From assembly GCA_965662265.1 (NCBI GenBank), contig CBFIGX010000006.1, positions 1 through 64,000 on the forward strand: DNA of 64,000 nucleotides, in the 5' to 3' direction. This document shows, piece by piece, positions 45,218 to 54,770 of this stretch. Both the position numbers and the translations under genes were made by a program. Origin of the DNA: CBFIGX01 sp965662265. Lineage in GTDB: Bacteria; Bacteroidota; Bacteroidia; Flavobacteriales; UBA7430. The notes under the pieces were generated by a model. The model was not told the DNA's origin and did not search any database. It saw nothing but the letters and a program-made list of their open reading frames with translations. Within the stretch, counting starts at the first letter, position 1. The number at the start of each line of letters is the position of its first letter.

Positions 45218-46426
45218 ATGATCGTTGAAATGAATGTTCCATCACCTGGTGAATCTATCTCGGAAGTAGAGATAGCATCTTGGTTAGTTGCCGACGGAGA
45301 GTACGTTGAAAAAGATCAGGAGATCTGTGAAATAGACTCAGACAAGGCCACACTTACTTTGGCTGCCGAAGAAAGTGGTGCGATTTCTATAAAAGTAGAA
45401 GAAGGAGAAACTGTAGCCATTGGCGATTTAGTATGCACAATAGATACCGAAGCAGAAGGAACGGCTTCTTCATCAGCAACTAAAACAAATGCAACTCAAC
45501 TTGAGTCAACACCAGCAACTACTTCTAGTGTTAACCCTACGCAAACCAACTATGCTACAGGATCACCATCTCCTGCTGCTCGTAAGATGATGACTGAGCA
45601 AGGTGTGCAGTTGGATCGTGGAACAGGTAAAGGAGGTCGAATTACAAAAGAAGATGTAGTAAAAGCCAAAACAGCGATGGGTAATGGCCCTGGGCCAAGA
45701 GGTAGCGAACGCAAGAAAATGTCAACCTTAAGAAGAAAGGTTGCTGAACGTTTGGTTTCAGTGAAAAACGAAACAGCAATGCTTACAACTTTTAATGAGG
45801 TTGATATGAAGCCAATAATGGATCTACGAAAAGTGTATAAGGAAGACTTTAAAGAGAAGCATGGGGTTGGTTTAGGTTTTATGTCCTTCTTTACGAAAGC
45901 AGTTACCAGAGCACTGAAGCTTTTCCCTGATGTGAATGCTATGATTGATGGTAAAGAAGTTGTCTACTTCGACTATGCTGATATTTCTATAGCTGTAAGC
46001 TCGCCTAAAGGGCTTATGGTACCCGTGGTACGTAATGCTGAATTACTAGATTTTGCCGGAGTAGAATCAGAAATAAAGCGTTTAGCAATTAAGGCAAGAG
46101 ATGGAAAAATAAGTATGGATGACATGCTGGGTGGTACATTCACTATTACCAACGGAGGAGTGTTTGGTTCTATGTTGTCTACACCTATTATTAACCCGCC
46201 GCAGTCAGCTATATTAGGAATGCACAATATTGTAGAACGCCCTGTGGTAGTAGATGGTAAGGTAGTTGTTAGGCCAGTTATGTATGTGGCACTTTCATAC
46301 GATCACCGTATCATAGACGGAAAAGAATCTGTTGGGTTCTTGTGTGCTGTCAAAGAAGCTTTAGAAAATCCAGTAGAGATTTTATTAGGTGGTAATGATG
46401 AAATAAAACAAAATTTAGGTCTTTAA
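45218..46426 (+). CDS. sucB: dihydrolipoyllysine succinyltransferase (E2 of 2-oxoglutarate dehydrogenase)
   Basis: 402 residues. The lipoyl domain (1-80) carries the lipoylated Lys in [12 protein letters not shown] Thr/Ser/Ala linker is followed by the E3-binding domain (~115-150, [30 protein letters not shown]) and the catalytic domain (~170-402) with the active-site His in [15 protein letters not shown]. It takes the succinyl group from SucA and makes succinyl-CoA. E3 (lpd) is encoded elsewhere. A strong terminator lies just downstream, so sucAB ends here. Confidence 0.96.
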   Translation: MIVEMNVPSPGESISEVEIASWLVADGEYVEKDQEICEIDSDKATLTLAAEESGAISIKVEEGETVAIGDLVCTIDTEAEGTASSSATKTNATQLESTPATTSSVNPTQTNYATGSPSPAARKMMTEQGVQLDRGTGKGGRITKEDVVKAKTAMGNGPGPRGSERKKMSTLRRKVAERLVSVKNETAMLTTFNEVDMKPIMDLRKVYKEDFKEKHGVGLGFMSFFTKAVTRALKLFPDVNAMIDGKEVVYFDYADISIAVSSPKGLMVPVVRNAELLDFAGVESEIKRLAIKARDGKISMDDMLGGTFTITNGGVFGSMLSTPIINPPQSAILGMHNIVERPVVVDGKVVVRPVMYVALSYDHRIIDGKESVGFLCAVKEALENPVEILLGGNDEIKQNLGL

Positions 46427-46449
46427 CTCAATTAGAATAACACTTTGTA

Positions 46450-46476
46450 AACCCCGGCTATGAGTCGGGGTTTTTT
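46450..46476 (+). terminator. intrinsic terminator after sucB
   Basis: AACCCCG/CGGGGTT stem, nine-base loop, followed by six T. Confidence 0.88.
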
Positions 46477-46609
46477 GTGCTCAATACATATTTTTAAAAT
46501 ATGTGTTCCACTAACTTATAATTTAATAACATGAATATCATAAACTTACATATTGGTTGTTAACAATCAATTAACAAAGTTGAAGGTGATTTTTTCACGC
46601 ATTAAACCC

Positions 46610-46617
46610 TAAATTTG
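46610..46617 (+). promoter_or_regulatory. -7 box for desaturase gene
   Basis: TAAATTTG, exact TAnnTTTG, 25 bases before the ATG. The nearest TTG is 27 bp upstream, slightly far. Confidence 0.5.
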
Positions 46618-46642
46618 TGGCATCTATTTATAAAATACATTT

Positions 46643-47737
46643 ATGTTAAAAAGAGTTCGTTTTCAAAATAAGGAGCAGGCACCTTTTGTAAAGGTGCTTC
46701 GCCAAAGAGTAAATGCTTATTTTAAAGAAAATAATATATCTAGAAATGCGAACGCGCACATGGTAATCAAAACCATATCTATGTTTTTGATTTATCTAAT
46801 TCCTTACGCTTTAGTGTATACAAACCTGCTTACAGGACCTTGGGCATTGCTTTTAGCTATATTTATGGGACTAGGTATGGCTGGTATAGGGATGTCTATT
46901 ATGCACGATGCAAATCATGGTGCTTATTCATCAAATGCTAAAGTGAATAAGCTATTGGGTGTTTGTATATATCTTATAGGTGGTGATGTGTATAATTGGA
47001 AGGTTCAGCACAATATACTTCATCATACATATACAAATATTGATGGTTTAGATGGAGATATAGATCAAGACCCGCTCCTTCGCTTGTCTTCTGAGCAAAA
47101 ATGGGGTAAAGGACATAAATTTCAACATATTTACGCTTTTTTCCTTTATAGTTTAGGGACCCTATTATGGGCTTTTATGGATTTTGTTCAGCACAGAAGG
47201 TTTACTAAAATGGGTTTGAGTCCAGACGGTAAATTGAATAAAGCGAAGCAATTGAGAAAACTTTTAACCTATAAAACTTTTTATTGGAGTTTTATTTTTG
47301 CTCTTCCAATGATCTTCTCTCCTTTTACTTGGTGGCAAATAATTTTAGGTTGGTTGATAATGAATATAGTTGCTGGTTTTATATTAACTGTTACATTCCA
47401 ATTGGCTCATGTTGTTGAGGGTGTTTCATTTCCAGTTCCTTCAAAAGAAGGAAACGTTGAGAACGAGTGGATGATTCATCAGTTAAAAACAACCGCTAAT
47501 TTTGCTAAAAACTCCAAACTTGTTACCTGGTACGTCGGAGGCTTAAACTTTCAGATAGAGCATCACTTATTTCCAAATATTTGTCATGTACATTATGAAA
47601 AATTGTCAGACATTGTTAAGCAAACTGCTGAGGAATATGGTATTATCTATAACTACAAAGAAACATATTTTGATGCTGTTAAATCGCACTATAAGATGTT
47701 GAAAGAGCTAGGTGCTAAGCCAGTTTTAGCTCGTTAA
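46643..47737 (+). CDS. membrane fatty acid desaturase (acyl-CoA/acyl-lipid type)
   Basis: 364 residues with four membrane helices in two pairs (about residues 45-90 and 210-250). The three histidine boxes that bind the di-iron centre are complete: HDANHG, HNILHHTYTN and QIEHHLFPN. The QxxHH third box is that of front-end (delta-5/6) and linoleoyl-CoA-type desaturases, but no fused cytochrome b5 is present. It introduces a double bond into a membrane acyl chain, probably for cold or fluidity adaptation. Monocistronic, bounded by terminators on both sides. Confidence 0.9.
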   Translation: MLKRVRFQNKEQAPFVKVLRQRVNAYFKENNISRNANAHMVIKTISMFLIYLIPYALVYTNLLTGPWALLLAIFMGLGMAGIGMSIMHDANHGAYSSNAKVNKLLGVCIYLIGGDVYNWKVQHNILHHTYTNIDGLDGDIDQDPLLRLSSEQKWGKGHKFQHIYAFFLYSLGTLLWAFMDFVQHRRFTKMGLSPDGKLNKAKQLRKLLTYKTFYWSFIFALPMIFSPFTWWQIILGWLIMNIVAGFILTVTFQLAHVVEGVSFPVPSKEGNVENEWMIHQLKTTANFAKNSKLVTWYVGGLNFQIEHHLFPNICHVHYEKLSDIVKQTAEEYGIIYNYKETYFDAVKSHYKMLKELGAKPVLAR

Positions 47738-47754
47738 GTTCATTTTAAATTGTT

Positions 47755-47785
47755 AATGCCACTACATAAAGTGGCATTTTTTTTT
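47755..47785 (+). terminator. intrinsic terminator after the desaturase gene
   Basis: AATGCCAC/GTGGCATT stem, eight-base loop, then nine T. Confidence 0.9.
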
Positions 47786-47902
47786 GACTTATAGCTTCCA
47801 ATATAGCTCCATGATAAAAGTCAACGTAGCATGAGTAAATAATTTCTTAAAATTTAAAGATACTAGTAAAGTTTCAAACTGATTGTTAGGCTTTTATTTT
47901 AA

Positions 47903-50900
47903 TTATATTGGAATACTTTCCTTCATCTTTGACATATAATGGAGTGCGACATCAATTTCTTGAATGTCCTCAAACACTATACTCAACTTGTTGTTTCTTT
48001 CTTTTATTTGACAAGTTTTAGGGTTTCTTTGAATAAACAATAGTATTTTTTGAAAATCATCAGACTCATAGAATTCTGCTTGAGGGTTAGCAATAAAATA
48101 CGCAATCATCTTTTTAGATTTGAGTACTATTTTTTCGAAACCTAAGTCTTTAGCCATCCACCTTAGTTTTAGTGAGTTTAGAAGCTTTTCTACAGAAGAT
48201 GGTGTGGGACCAAATCGGTCTATCAATTGCCGTTCATACATTTGTAATTCTTCTTCTGAAGTTAAATTATTCAGGTTCTTGTAGAGTTGTAGCCTTTCAG
48301 AAATAGAGTTTACATAATTGTCAGGGATAAGTATTTCCATGTCGGTATCTATTTGACATTCTTCTACAAAAAAGTTGTCGGAATATTCGTTTTTGTATAG
48401 ATCTTTAAATTCATTCTCCTTGAGTTCTTTTACTGCTTCGTTAAGAATTTTTTGATACATATCGAATCCAATATCTGAAATAAACCCTGACTGCTCTGCG
48501 CCTAAAAGGTCTCCTGCGCCTCGAATTTCTAGATCTCGCATCGCAATATTAAATCCAGATCCAAGATCGGCATGTTGTTCTAAGGCTTGAATTCTTTTTC
48601 TACCTTCTTCGCTCATGCTAATTTTAGGCGGAGTGATAAGGTAGCAAAAGGCTTTTTTATTTGACCTTCCTACGCGTCCTCTCATTTGATGTAGATCACT
48701 AAGTCCAAAATTTTGTGCGTTATTTATTATAATTGTATTGGCGTTAGGTATATCTAAACCACTTTCGATAATAGATGTAGACACTAATACATCAAATTCT
48801 CCCTCAATGAAGTCGAGCATAAGACTTTCAAGTTTTGGACCATCCATCTGTCCATGTCCTATACCTACTTTTACATCTGGACATAAACGATTTATCATTC
48901 CAGCCACTTCTTTTATATTTTCGATTCGATTGTGAATAAAGAATACTTGTCCACCTCTTGAAACCTCGTATTGTACAGCATCTCGAACAGTTTCTTCATT
49001 AAATCCAATATTTTTAGTTTGCACAGGAAGTCTATTAGGAGGCGCAGTTTTTATAGTAGACAAATCTCTAGCAGCCATTAAAGAGAATTGTAAAGTTCTC
49101 GGGATAGGAGTTGCCGAAAGAGTTAAGGTATCCACATTTGCTTTGATAGTTTTTAATTTATCCTTTACTCCAACACCAAACTTCTGTTCTTCATCTACAA
49201 TCAATAGTCCTAAGTCTAAAAAATGTACATCTTTTCCTGCTAGTCTGTGGGTTCCTATAATTATATCTATTTTACCATCTGCAAGATTTTTTAGCGTCTC
49301 TCTTTGTTGTTTCTGAGTTTTAAATCGATTGATATAGTCTATACTAACAGGGAATTCTTTGAGTCTTTTCTTAAAGGTTTTATAGTGCTGTAGTGCTAAT
49401 ATTGTAGTAGGTACAAGCACGGCAACTTGTTTGCTGTCGCAAACAGCTTTAAAAGCGGCACGGATGGCAATTTCAGTTTTCCCGAAACCAACATCACCAC
49501 AGACGAGTCTATCCATTGGTGTAATGGATTCCATATCTTTTTTAATAGCCTGTGTAGTATGAAGCTGATCTGGAGTGTCTTCATACAAAAAGCTAGCTTC
49601 TAATTCATGTTGTAAGTAACTGTCTGGGCTATACCTGTATCCTTTTATAGATTTTCTTTTTGCATAGAGCTCAATAAGGTCATATGCAATTGTTTTAATC
49701 TTAGTTTTGGTTTTAGATTTTGTTTTTGCCCATTGTCCTGATCCGAGCTGATGTATTTTAGGAGCCTTGCCTTCTTTGCTATTAAACTTACTTATTTTGT
49801 GTAATGCATGTATACTAACATATAGTAGGTCGTTATTTCGATAAACTAATTTAATAGCTTCTTGCTTTTTACCATTAATATCAATCTTCTGAAGTCCTCC
49901 AAACTTCCCTATTCCATGATCTATATGAGTTACAAAATCTCCGATTTCAAGATTGGTAATTTCATCTATTGTTATTGTTTTTTTGTATTGTTGTGTCGTT
50001 TTAAGTTTGAATTTATGATAACGCTCAAAAAGCTGATGATCAGTGTAACAGAGGATTTTATTATGATGGTCAATAAACCCTTCATGGACAGGAAGTAGTA
50101 GTGTGTTGTAGCGAACCTCTTTTTCTTCTTCTTCTTGCTTTTCAACGATACTCCTAAAGCGTTCCTCTTGTTTTTGTGAACTGCAAAGAATAAGGTTTTC
50201 ATATCCCTGTTCGCTCATTTCTTTAAAGTGGTCTATAATTAACTTAAATTGTTTGTTAAAGCTAGGCTGTAATGCTGTGTTGAAGTTTATTCCTTCTTTG
50301 TCTATAGTCTTGTCAGTAAAAGATACATTTGTATATTGGCTAATGGCTATTGATAATGACTTCCCGTTAATAAAAAGTTCTTCAGGTTTTAGATGGTTTA
50401 TTTCACCATTCATTTTTTGATAGGCTTCGCAGGCTTTTAGGTAAAGCTTGTTTAGTTTTGCGCTGCAATAGTCGAGGTCTTTTATCCATATACAAGCTTC
50501 AGAACTTAAATAATTTAAAAACGACACTCTTTGTTCTAACATTTCCTTATTTTCTACATTAGGAATGATAGATAGCTTCTTTAACTCTTTTATTGAAAGC
50601 TGTGTATTTATGTTAAATTTCCGAATACTTTCTACCTCATCTCCAAAAAATTCTATTCTAAATGGGTGTTCGTCTGAAAATGAAAAAACATCTACTATGC
50701 CTCCTCTAACTGAGAATTGACCTGGTTCAACAACGAAATCGGCATATTGAAAGTTGTATTCAAAGAGTGTTTCTGTGATAAAGTCTATACCAATTTCATC
50801 TCCAATAGATAATTTTAAGGTGTTTTTATGAAGTTCTTTTTTTGTGATTACTCTTTCGAATAATGCTTCTGGGTAAGTAACAACACAAGAAGGTTTTCGA

Positions 50901-51247
50901 GTAGAGCTAAGTCTTGTGAGTACTTCGGCTCGCATCAACACATTTGCATTGTCAGTTTCTTCAATTTGATATGGTCTTCTGTAAGATCCTGGATAGAATA
51001 GGAGATTCTTATCCATGATTAAATGCTCTAAATCATTATAGAAATAGGCGGCCTCTTCTTTGTCGTTTAGAAGTATGAGAAATGGCTTTTCGAGCTGATT
51101 AAAACAAATGGAAGCAACAATACTCGCCGCAGATCCTTTTAAACCTTGTAGTCCAAGATTGTCATTATTTTCAAGAGATTCTAGAATCTCAAAGTCTTTT
51201 ATTTGTTTTAAGTAGCCATTTAAGAGCTCGCTTTTTTTCATACTCAC
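47903..51247 (-). CDS. mfd: transcription-repair coupling factor
   Basis: 1114 residues. UvrB-like N-terminal region (1-~400), a CarD-like RNA polymerase interaction domain (~430-500, GDFVTHIDHGIGKFGGLQKI), an SF2 translocase with Walker A in CGDVGFGKTEIA, a VDEEQKFGV motif II, and ATPIPRTLQ, then a TRCF C-terminal domain. It pushes stalled RNA polymerase off DNA and recruits UvrA. Two in-frame ATGs lie six bases apart at the start; either is possible. A hairpin lies 13 bp upstream between fbp and mfd. Confidence 0.96.
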   Translation of the reverse strand: MSMKKSELLNGYLKQIKDFEILESLENNDNLGLQGLKGSAASIVASICFNQLEKPFLILLNDKEEAAYFYNDLEHLIMDKNLLFYPGSYRRPYQIEETDNANVLMRAEVLTRLSSTRKPSCVVTYPEALFERVITKKELHKNTLKLSIGDEIGIDFITETLFEYNFQYADFVVEPGQFSVRGGIVDVFSFSDEHPFRIEFFGDEVESIRKFNINTQLSIKELKKLSIIPNVENKEMLEQRVSFLNYLSSEACIWIKDLDYCSAKLNKLYLKACEAYQKMNGEINHLKPEELFINGKSLSIAISQYTNVSFTDKTIDKEGINFNTALQPSFNKQFKLIIDHFKEMSEQGYENLILCSSQKQEERFRSIVEKQEEEEKEVRYNTLLLPVHEGFIDHHNKILCYTDHQLFERYHKFKLKTTQQYKKTITIDEITNLEIGDFVTHIDHGIGKFGGLQKIDINGKKQEAIKLVYRNNDLLYVSIHALHKISKFNSKEGKAPKIHQLGSGQWAKTKSKTKTKIKTIAYDLIELYAKRKSIKGYRYSPDSYLQHELEASFLYEDTPDQLHTTQAIKKDMESITPMDRLVCGDVGFGKTEIAIRAAFKAVCDSKQVAVLVPTTILALQHYKTFKKRLKEFPVSIDYINRFKTQKQQRETLKNLADGKIDIIIGTHRLAGKDVHFLDLGLLIVDEEQKFGVGVKDKLKTIKANVDTLTLSATPIPRTLQFSLMAARDLSTIKTAPPNRLPVQTKNIGFNEETVRDAVQYEVSRGGQVFFIHNRIENIKEVAGMINRLCPDVKVGIGHGQMDGPKLESLMLDFIEGEFDVLVSTSIIESGLDIPNANTIIINNAQNFGLSDLHQMRGRVGRSNKKAFCYLITPPKISMSEEGRKRIQALEQHADLGSGFNIAMRDLEIRGAGDLLGAEQSGFISDIGFDMYQKILNEAVKELKENEFKDLYKNEYSDNFFVEECQIDTDMEILIPDNYVNSISERLQLYKNLNNLTSEEELQMYERQLIDRFGPTPSSVEKLLNSLKLRWMAKDLGFEKIVLKSKKMIAYFIANPQAEFYESDDFQKILLFIQRNPKTCQIKERNNKLSIVFEDIQEIDVALHYMSKMKESIPI

Positions 51248-51259
51248 TTAATCGTTTAA

Positions 51260-51283
51260 CCCCAATCATTTCAATGATTGGGG
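51260..51283 (-). terminator. perfect hairpin between fbp and mfd
   Basis: CCCCAATCATT/AATGATTGGGG, an 11-bp perfect inverted repeat with a two-base centre. No T-run follows on the minus strand (TTAAACG), so it may pause rather than end transcription, or be an operator. Confidence 0.5.
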
Positions 51284-51312
51284 TGTAAGTGTTTTCATAA
51301 ATTCAGAAGTTA

Positions 51313-52305
51313 TTATGCTTCTGAAATAAAGGACAATGCTTTGTCCATCATATTTTTTGAGCCTGTAAAGAATGGTGTTCTTTGGTGAAGCTCACTAACT
51401 TTAATATCTAATAATCGTTTACTTCCACATGTTGCTCGACCTCCTGATTGTTCTGCCAGTAGTGCTATGGGATTACATTCGTATAACAAGCGTAACCTGC
51501 CTAGTGGTGCATCAGCGGTTGCAGGATATATAAAAATACCTCCTTTTATCATATTTCTATGAAAATCTGCCACTAACGAGCCCATAAAACGTGCAGTATG
51601 CGTTCTATTTCCATTATCGTTAAGTTTTTTGCAGTAATCTATATATTTTAATACGGATAAATCTAATGAGTTGTAATTGCCTTCATTTATGGAGTAAATT
51701 GCCCCATTATGTGGTGTTTCAACATATTTATTTACTAGTATAAAACATTTACGTTCTGGGTCGTAAGTAAAAATATGAACACCCGATTTACAAGTGTAAA
51801 CAAGTTGTGTAGATGTTCCGTACAAAATATAACCAGCTAATACTTGTTCATTTCCATATCTGTAAAATTCATCTGACGTGGGCTCTCCCTTTTTGACTCT
51901 TTTAAAAACAGAAAAAATAGTCCCAACAGATATATTTACATCAATATTTGAAGACCCATCTAGAGGATCAGTGGCAAATAAATAGTCGCCGGATGCGTTA
52001 ATGGGAATAATATCTTCATTTTCTTCACTAGCTACTGCAGCTATTAGACCACAATTTTTTAGGCTTTTAATAATTTGATCATTCGCATATAAGTCGAGTT
52101 TCTGAACTTGTTCTCCCTGAATATTTTCACTTCCAACAGCCCCTAAAATGTCATTTAAGCCTGCTCTATTGATAGCCTTGTTAATATTTTCTGTGGCATT
52201 TTCAATTGCCGACAAAATACCTAACATCGATGATGGATCATCTCCGTGTAGTTTTTTATTTTGTTCTATAAAGTGCTGTAATGACAATGAGCTTTTAGAG
52301 TTCAT
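51313..52305 (-). CDS. fbp: fructose-1,6-bisphosphatase class I
   Basis: 330 residues from the ATG at 52305 (MNSKSSLSLQHFIEQNKKLHG), which fits the family N-terminus; an ATG 15 bases upstream overlaps the preceding gene. Metal- and phosphate-site motifs are ASEENED, ATDPLDGSSNIDVN, ARFMGSLVADFHRNMIKGGIFIYPA and LYECNPIALLAEQSGGRA. The enzyme is the gluconeogenic phosphatase. It follows the three outer-membrane-barrel genes with an eight-base gap, probably in one transcript. Confidence 0.95.
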   Translation of the reverse strand: MNSKSSLSLQHFIEQNKKLHGDDPSSMLGILSAIENATENINKAINRAGLNDILGAVGSENIQGEQVQKLDLYANDQIIKSLKNCGLIAAVASEENEDIIPINASGDYLFATDPLDGSSNIDVNISVGTIFSVFKRVKKGEPTSDEFYRYGNEQVLAGYILYGTSTQLVYTCKSGVHIFTYDPERKCFILVNKYVETPHNGAIYSINEGNYNSLDLSVLKYIDYCKKLNDNGNRTHTARFMGSLVADFHRNMIKGGIFIYPATADAPLGRLRLLYECNPIALLAEQSGGRATCGSKRLLDIKVSELHQRTPFFTGSKNMMDKALSFISEA

Positions 52306-52312
52306 AATGCGT

Positions 52313-52993
52313 TTAATCAAAATTTATTATTATACCTATTTTGCTGAAAAGATAAGCGTCATTATTTGCATTACTTATTTGGAGGTCAATATCATCTATG
52401 AAAAATAAATGGTGGTCAATACCTGCAACAAGACCTATCGTGTTTGTAATATAGTAATAGCATTCTATAGTGGAAACCATATATGGTGCCGTTATTCTTT
52501 TTTTGATTGGTGTATAATTATGTGCTTCTTCTTGAAATAAATGCACGTCAGAAACGTGATAGCCCAATCCGATTCCAATGTGAGATTGAAAATTTGATGG
52601 TTGATTTTTTTTCTTGTCGATGATTATACGTCTTTGAGCAGAAAAGCTATAGGATTGAAAATCACTGGTAAAAGTATCTGGATTATCTTCCTCATTTTGG
52701 CCATTTAAGTGCCCATAACTAGCGTTAAATAATAAATTGTATTTGCTGTGAATTCTTTTTTTAGCAAAAAAGGTATAGGCTAGATTGTTTTTATTTGCAT
52801 TCTTGTATCCTTGATCTAGGTCAGTCAATGAAATGCTAGAATTCATTGTAAAACCAATGCTTATAGCGTTTTTATATACTCCACTCTTGCTAAGGCCAAA
52901 TTCTTTGTCTATGGTGTTGTATTTTGGTCTTACCTGTGCTATACTAAATTGGCTTAGGCAAATTGTTGCAAAAAGAAATATAAAGATCCTCAT
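52313..52993 (-). CDS. small outer-membrane beta-barrel protein (third of tandem trio)
   Basis: 226 residues, unrecognised family. Signal peptide (1-19, ending SIAQ). The rest alternates hydrophobic and polar residues in beta-strand pattern (AISIGFTMNSSISL, SFSAQRRIIIDKK, GIGLGYHVSDVHLF) and ends in Phe-Asp, consistent with an 8-10-stranded barrel. The start after the signal (RPKYNTIDKEFGL) resembles that of the first gene of the trio (TRFNTFDKTLS), so the two are probably paralogues. Transport or structural role unknown. Confidence 0.65.
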   Translation of the reverse strand: MRIFIFLFATICLSQFSIAQVRPKYNTIDKEFGLSKSGVYKNAISIGFTMNSSISLTDLDQGYKNANKNNLAYTFFAKKRIHSKYNLLFNASYGHLNGQNEEDNPDTFTSDFQSYSFSAQRRIIIDKKKNQPSNFQSHIGIGLGYHVSDVHLFQEEAHNYTPIKKRITAPYMVSTIECYYYITNTIGLVAGIDHHLFFIDDIDLQISNANNDAYLFSKIGIIINFD

Positions 52994-52995
52994 AA

Positions 52996-53811
52996 CTAGT
53001 TTATTTTAAAGAACACTCCTGTTTTGAAATTTGTTAAGTAATCAAGTTCTGATTGGCTAGAATTCATAAGGTCCATATTTTCATTTGCAATTAAGTAATA
53101 GTCATAGGCTATTTGTATACCTAGGTTACCCTTAATCATATAGGATGTTTCAAATCCAATAGGAAAAACCAAACTTTGTATATATCTGCTTATTTTAATG
53201 CTATAGTCAGTTTTTTTTCTCAACAAAACACTTGAAGACATATATCCTAAGCCAATATTAAAAAACACACCAAATTTTTTCTCATTATTGATGTTCTTTA
53301 GTTTGGTAAAGCCAATTTTTGTGCGCGAGGTAAAACCTATAAGTGCATATTTTCCGGTAACTTCGCTATTGAAAAAGTCATTTGCATTATATGTTGTATT
53401 CAGCCCGTCTGTATATGGCTGAGGGTTGTCGTTAATTCCGATATCGGCATAGTTACCTAATGACATAAATAATTTCCCAGAAGACCTTGGTGTCCACCTC
53501 TTGTTAATAGCAATATTTATATTGGACTGATTGGGCACATCAGTTTGGTAGCCTTGTAAATCTCCATAAAAGGTAATTAATCCATAGCTAATATCGCAGC
53601 TAAAAGCTGTTTTGTATTGTTTGTGATAGCGATTAAGTCCTCTTGATTGTCGAGAGTTTATTTCATTAACTTGTTCACTCCAATTGTAGTCTGTATTATT
53701 TGAATTCTGATTAATTTGAATACTATTATTAATAGGAGAGGTGGCTCTATATTGAGCAAAGCCATCAGTACATATAATAAGTGTTATAAGTATAAATTTA
53801 TAATAGCGCAT
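52996..53811 (-). CDS. small outer-membrane beta-barrel protein (second of tandem trio)
   Basis: 271 residues from the ATG at 53811, which opens a signal peptide (MRYYKFILITLIICTDGFAQ); an ATG 30 bases upstream overlaps the previous gene and adds a charged extension. Beta-rich: FSCDISYGLITFYGDLQGYQ, FFNIGLGYMSSSVLLRK, PIGFETSYMIKGNLGIQIAYDYYL. The YGLxTFYGDL segment recalls DUF6089/PorG-type barrels of Bacteroidota, but the match is by eye only. Four bases separate it from the upstream paralogue. Confidence 0.62.
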   Translation of the reverse strand: MRYYKFILITLIICTDGFAQYRATSPINNSIQINQNSNNTDYNWSEQVNEINSRQSRGLNRYHKQYKTAFSCDISYGLITFYGDLQGYQTDVPNQSNINIAINKRWTPRSSGKLFMSLGNYADIGINDNPQPYTDGLNTTYNANDFFNSEVTGKYALIGFTSRTKIGFTKLKNINNEKKFGVFFNIGLGYMSSSVLLRKKTDYSIKISRYIQSLVFPIGFETSYMIKGNLGIQIAYDYYLIANENMDLMNSSQSELDYLTNFKTGVFFKIN

Positions 53812-53815
53812 GTGT

Positions 53816-54541
53816 TTAATCAAATTTGTAGCACAAACCAAAGTTCAAATTGATTTGATTATCGTAACCATTAATTTTTGATTCGTATAAATCAATAGTA
53901 TCATTAAGAAAGAAACTATTGGTCATAGAAATAAAAATACCCCAATTTTTCGGAGTATAATAAGTGGCCTCTATACCTATTGGAATAGCGAATGCCCAAA
54001 CATCATCTTCAATTTCTCTGATATCTTTTTGTCCAGACAATACCTCTTCTCCTTCTGGTGTGTATGTGTAAATATCGATGTATTCTGTTAAAATGGCATC
54101 TGCATAATAGTATCCTAGACCTGTAATTAAGTGAAGCTGAACCGCAGATTCTCGATTAGATCGGTCAAAACTATTCGTTAAAGATCTTCTGTAAGCCATA
54201 TGAGTGCTAACATATTTACTTCTAAAAACTTTGGTTGGCAGATAGCCGCTGTGGTCATTCTCACCACTATTTTGACCAGTGTTTAAGGCAATTTGAAGAG
54301 AATGACGGTCATTATATTCTTTGTTAAATCGGGTTGAAAGAGAGACGTTGCTAAGGTATTTTTCTGAAGAAATCTGATGAAGATCTCCAACAAAAAAAGT
54401 GCTACCAAAACTTAAGCTACCTGTCCAGTTAATTTCTTGAGTGCTAAGAGTCTTATCAAATGTGTTAAATCTTGTTTTTTTTTGTGCAAAAACAGAGCTG
54501 CTTATTAAGAGAGCAATCGAAAGGAGTAAGCTATGTTTCAT
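53816..54541 (-). CDS. small outer-membrane beta-barrel protein (first of tandem trio)
   Basis: 241 residues. Signal peptide (1-19, SSVFAQ). Beta-barrel pattern with SLSFGSTFFVGDLHQIS, LHLITGLGYYYADAIL, AFAIPIGIEATYYTPKNWGIFI and a C-terminal NLNFGLCYKFD. Function unknown; Bacteroidota small barrels of this size include gliding/secretion and general envelope proteins. It has a consensus promoter and heads the transcript that continues through two more barrels into fbp. Confidence 0.65.
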   Translation of the reverse strand: MKHSLLLSIALLISSSVFAQKKTRFNTFDKTLSTQEINWTGSLSFGSTFFVGDLHQISSEKYLSNVSLSTRFNKEYNDRHSLQIALNTGQNSGENDHSGYLPTKVFRSKYVSTHMAYRRSLTNSFDRSNRESAVQLHLITGLGYYYADAILTEYIDIYTYTPEGEEVLSGQKDIREIEDDVWAFAIPIGIEATYYTPKNWGIFISMTNSFFLNDTIDLYESKINGYDNQINLNFGLCYKFD

Positions 54542-54569
54542 GATTTTTGATCCTAGAAAATTAATTCAA

Positions 54570-54598
54570 CAAAGATAAGTTTTATGATTAGTTGACAA
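54570..54598 (-). promoter_or_regulatory. Bacteroidota promoter for barrel trio-fbp
   Basis: Minus strand TTG (54598-54596), 18-bp spacer, TATCTTTG (54577-54570): exact -7 box, near-ideal spacing. Confidence 0.78.
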
Positions 54599-54693
54599 AA
54601 TCATAACATAGCTAACTTGACAGATCTAGATTGTCATTAATAGCTTTATATATACAAAGAGAAATAAATATCATAGTTGCCGTAAAAAATGTG

Positions 54694-54701
54694 TATATTT
54701 G
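54694..54701 (+). promoter_or_regulatory. -7 box for tig
   Basis: TATATTTG, exact TAnnTTTG. TTG at 54677-54679 is 14 bp upstream (short). Leader of about 60 nt before the tig ATG. Confidence 0.6.
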
Positions 54702-54770
54702 CGCCCGATTTCCGAGATTTTTTATTTTTAAAAATCTCATTTGCAGGGTTTAACCATCAAAAAATTATTA

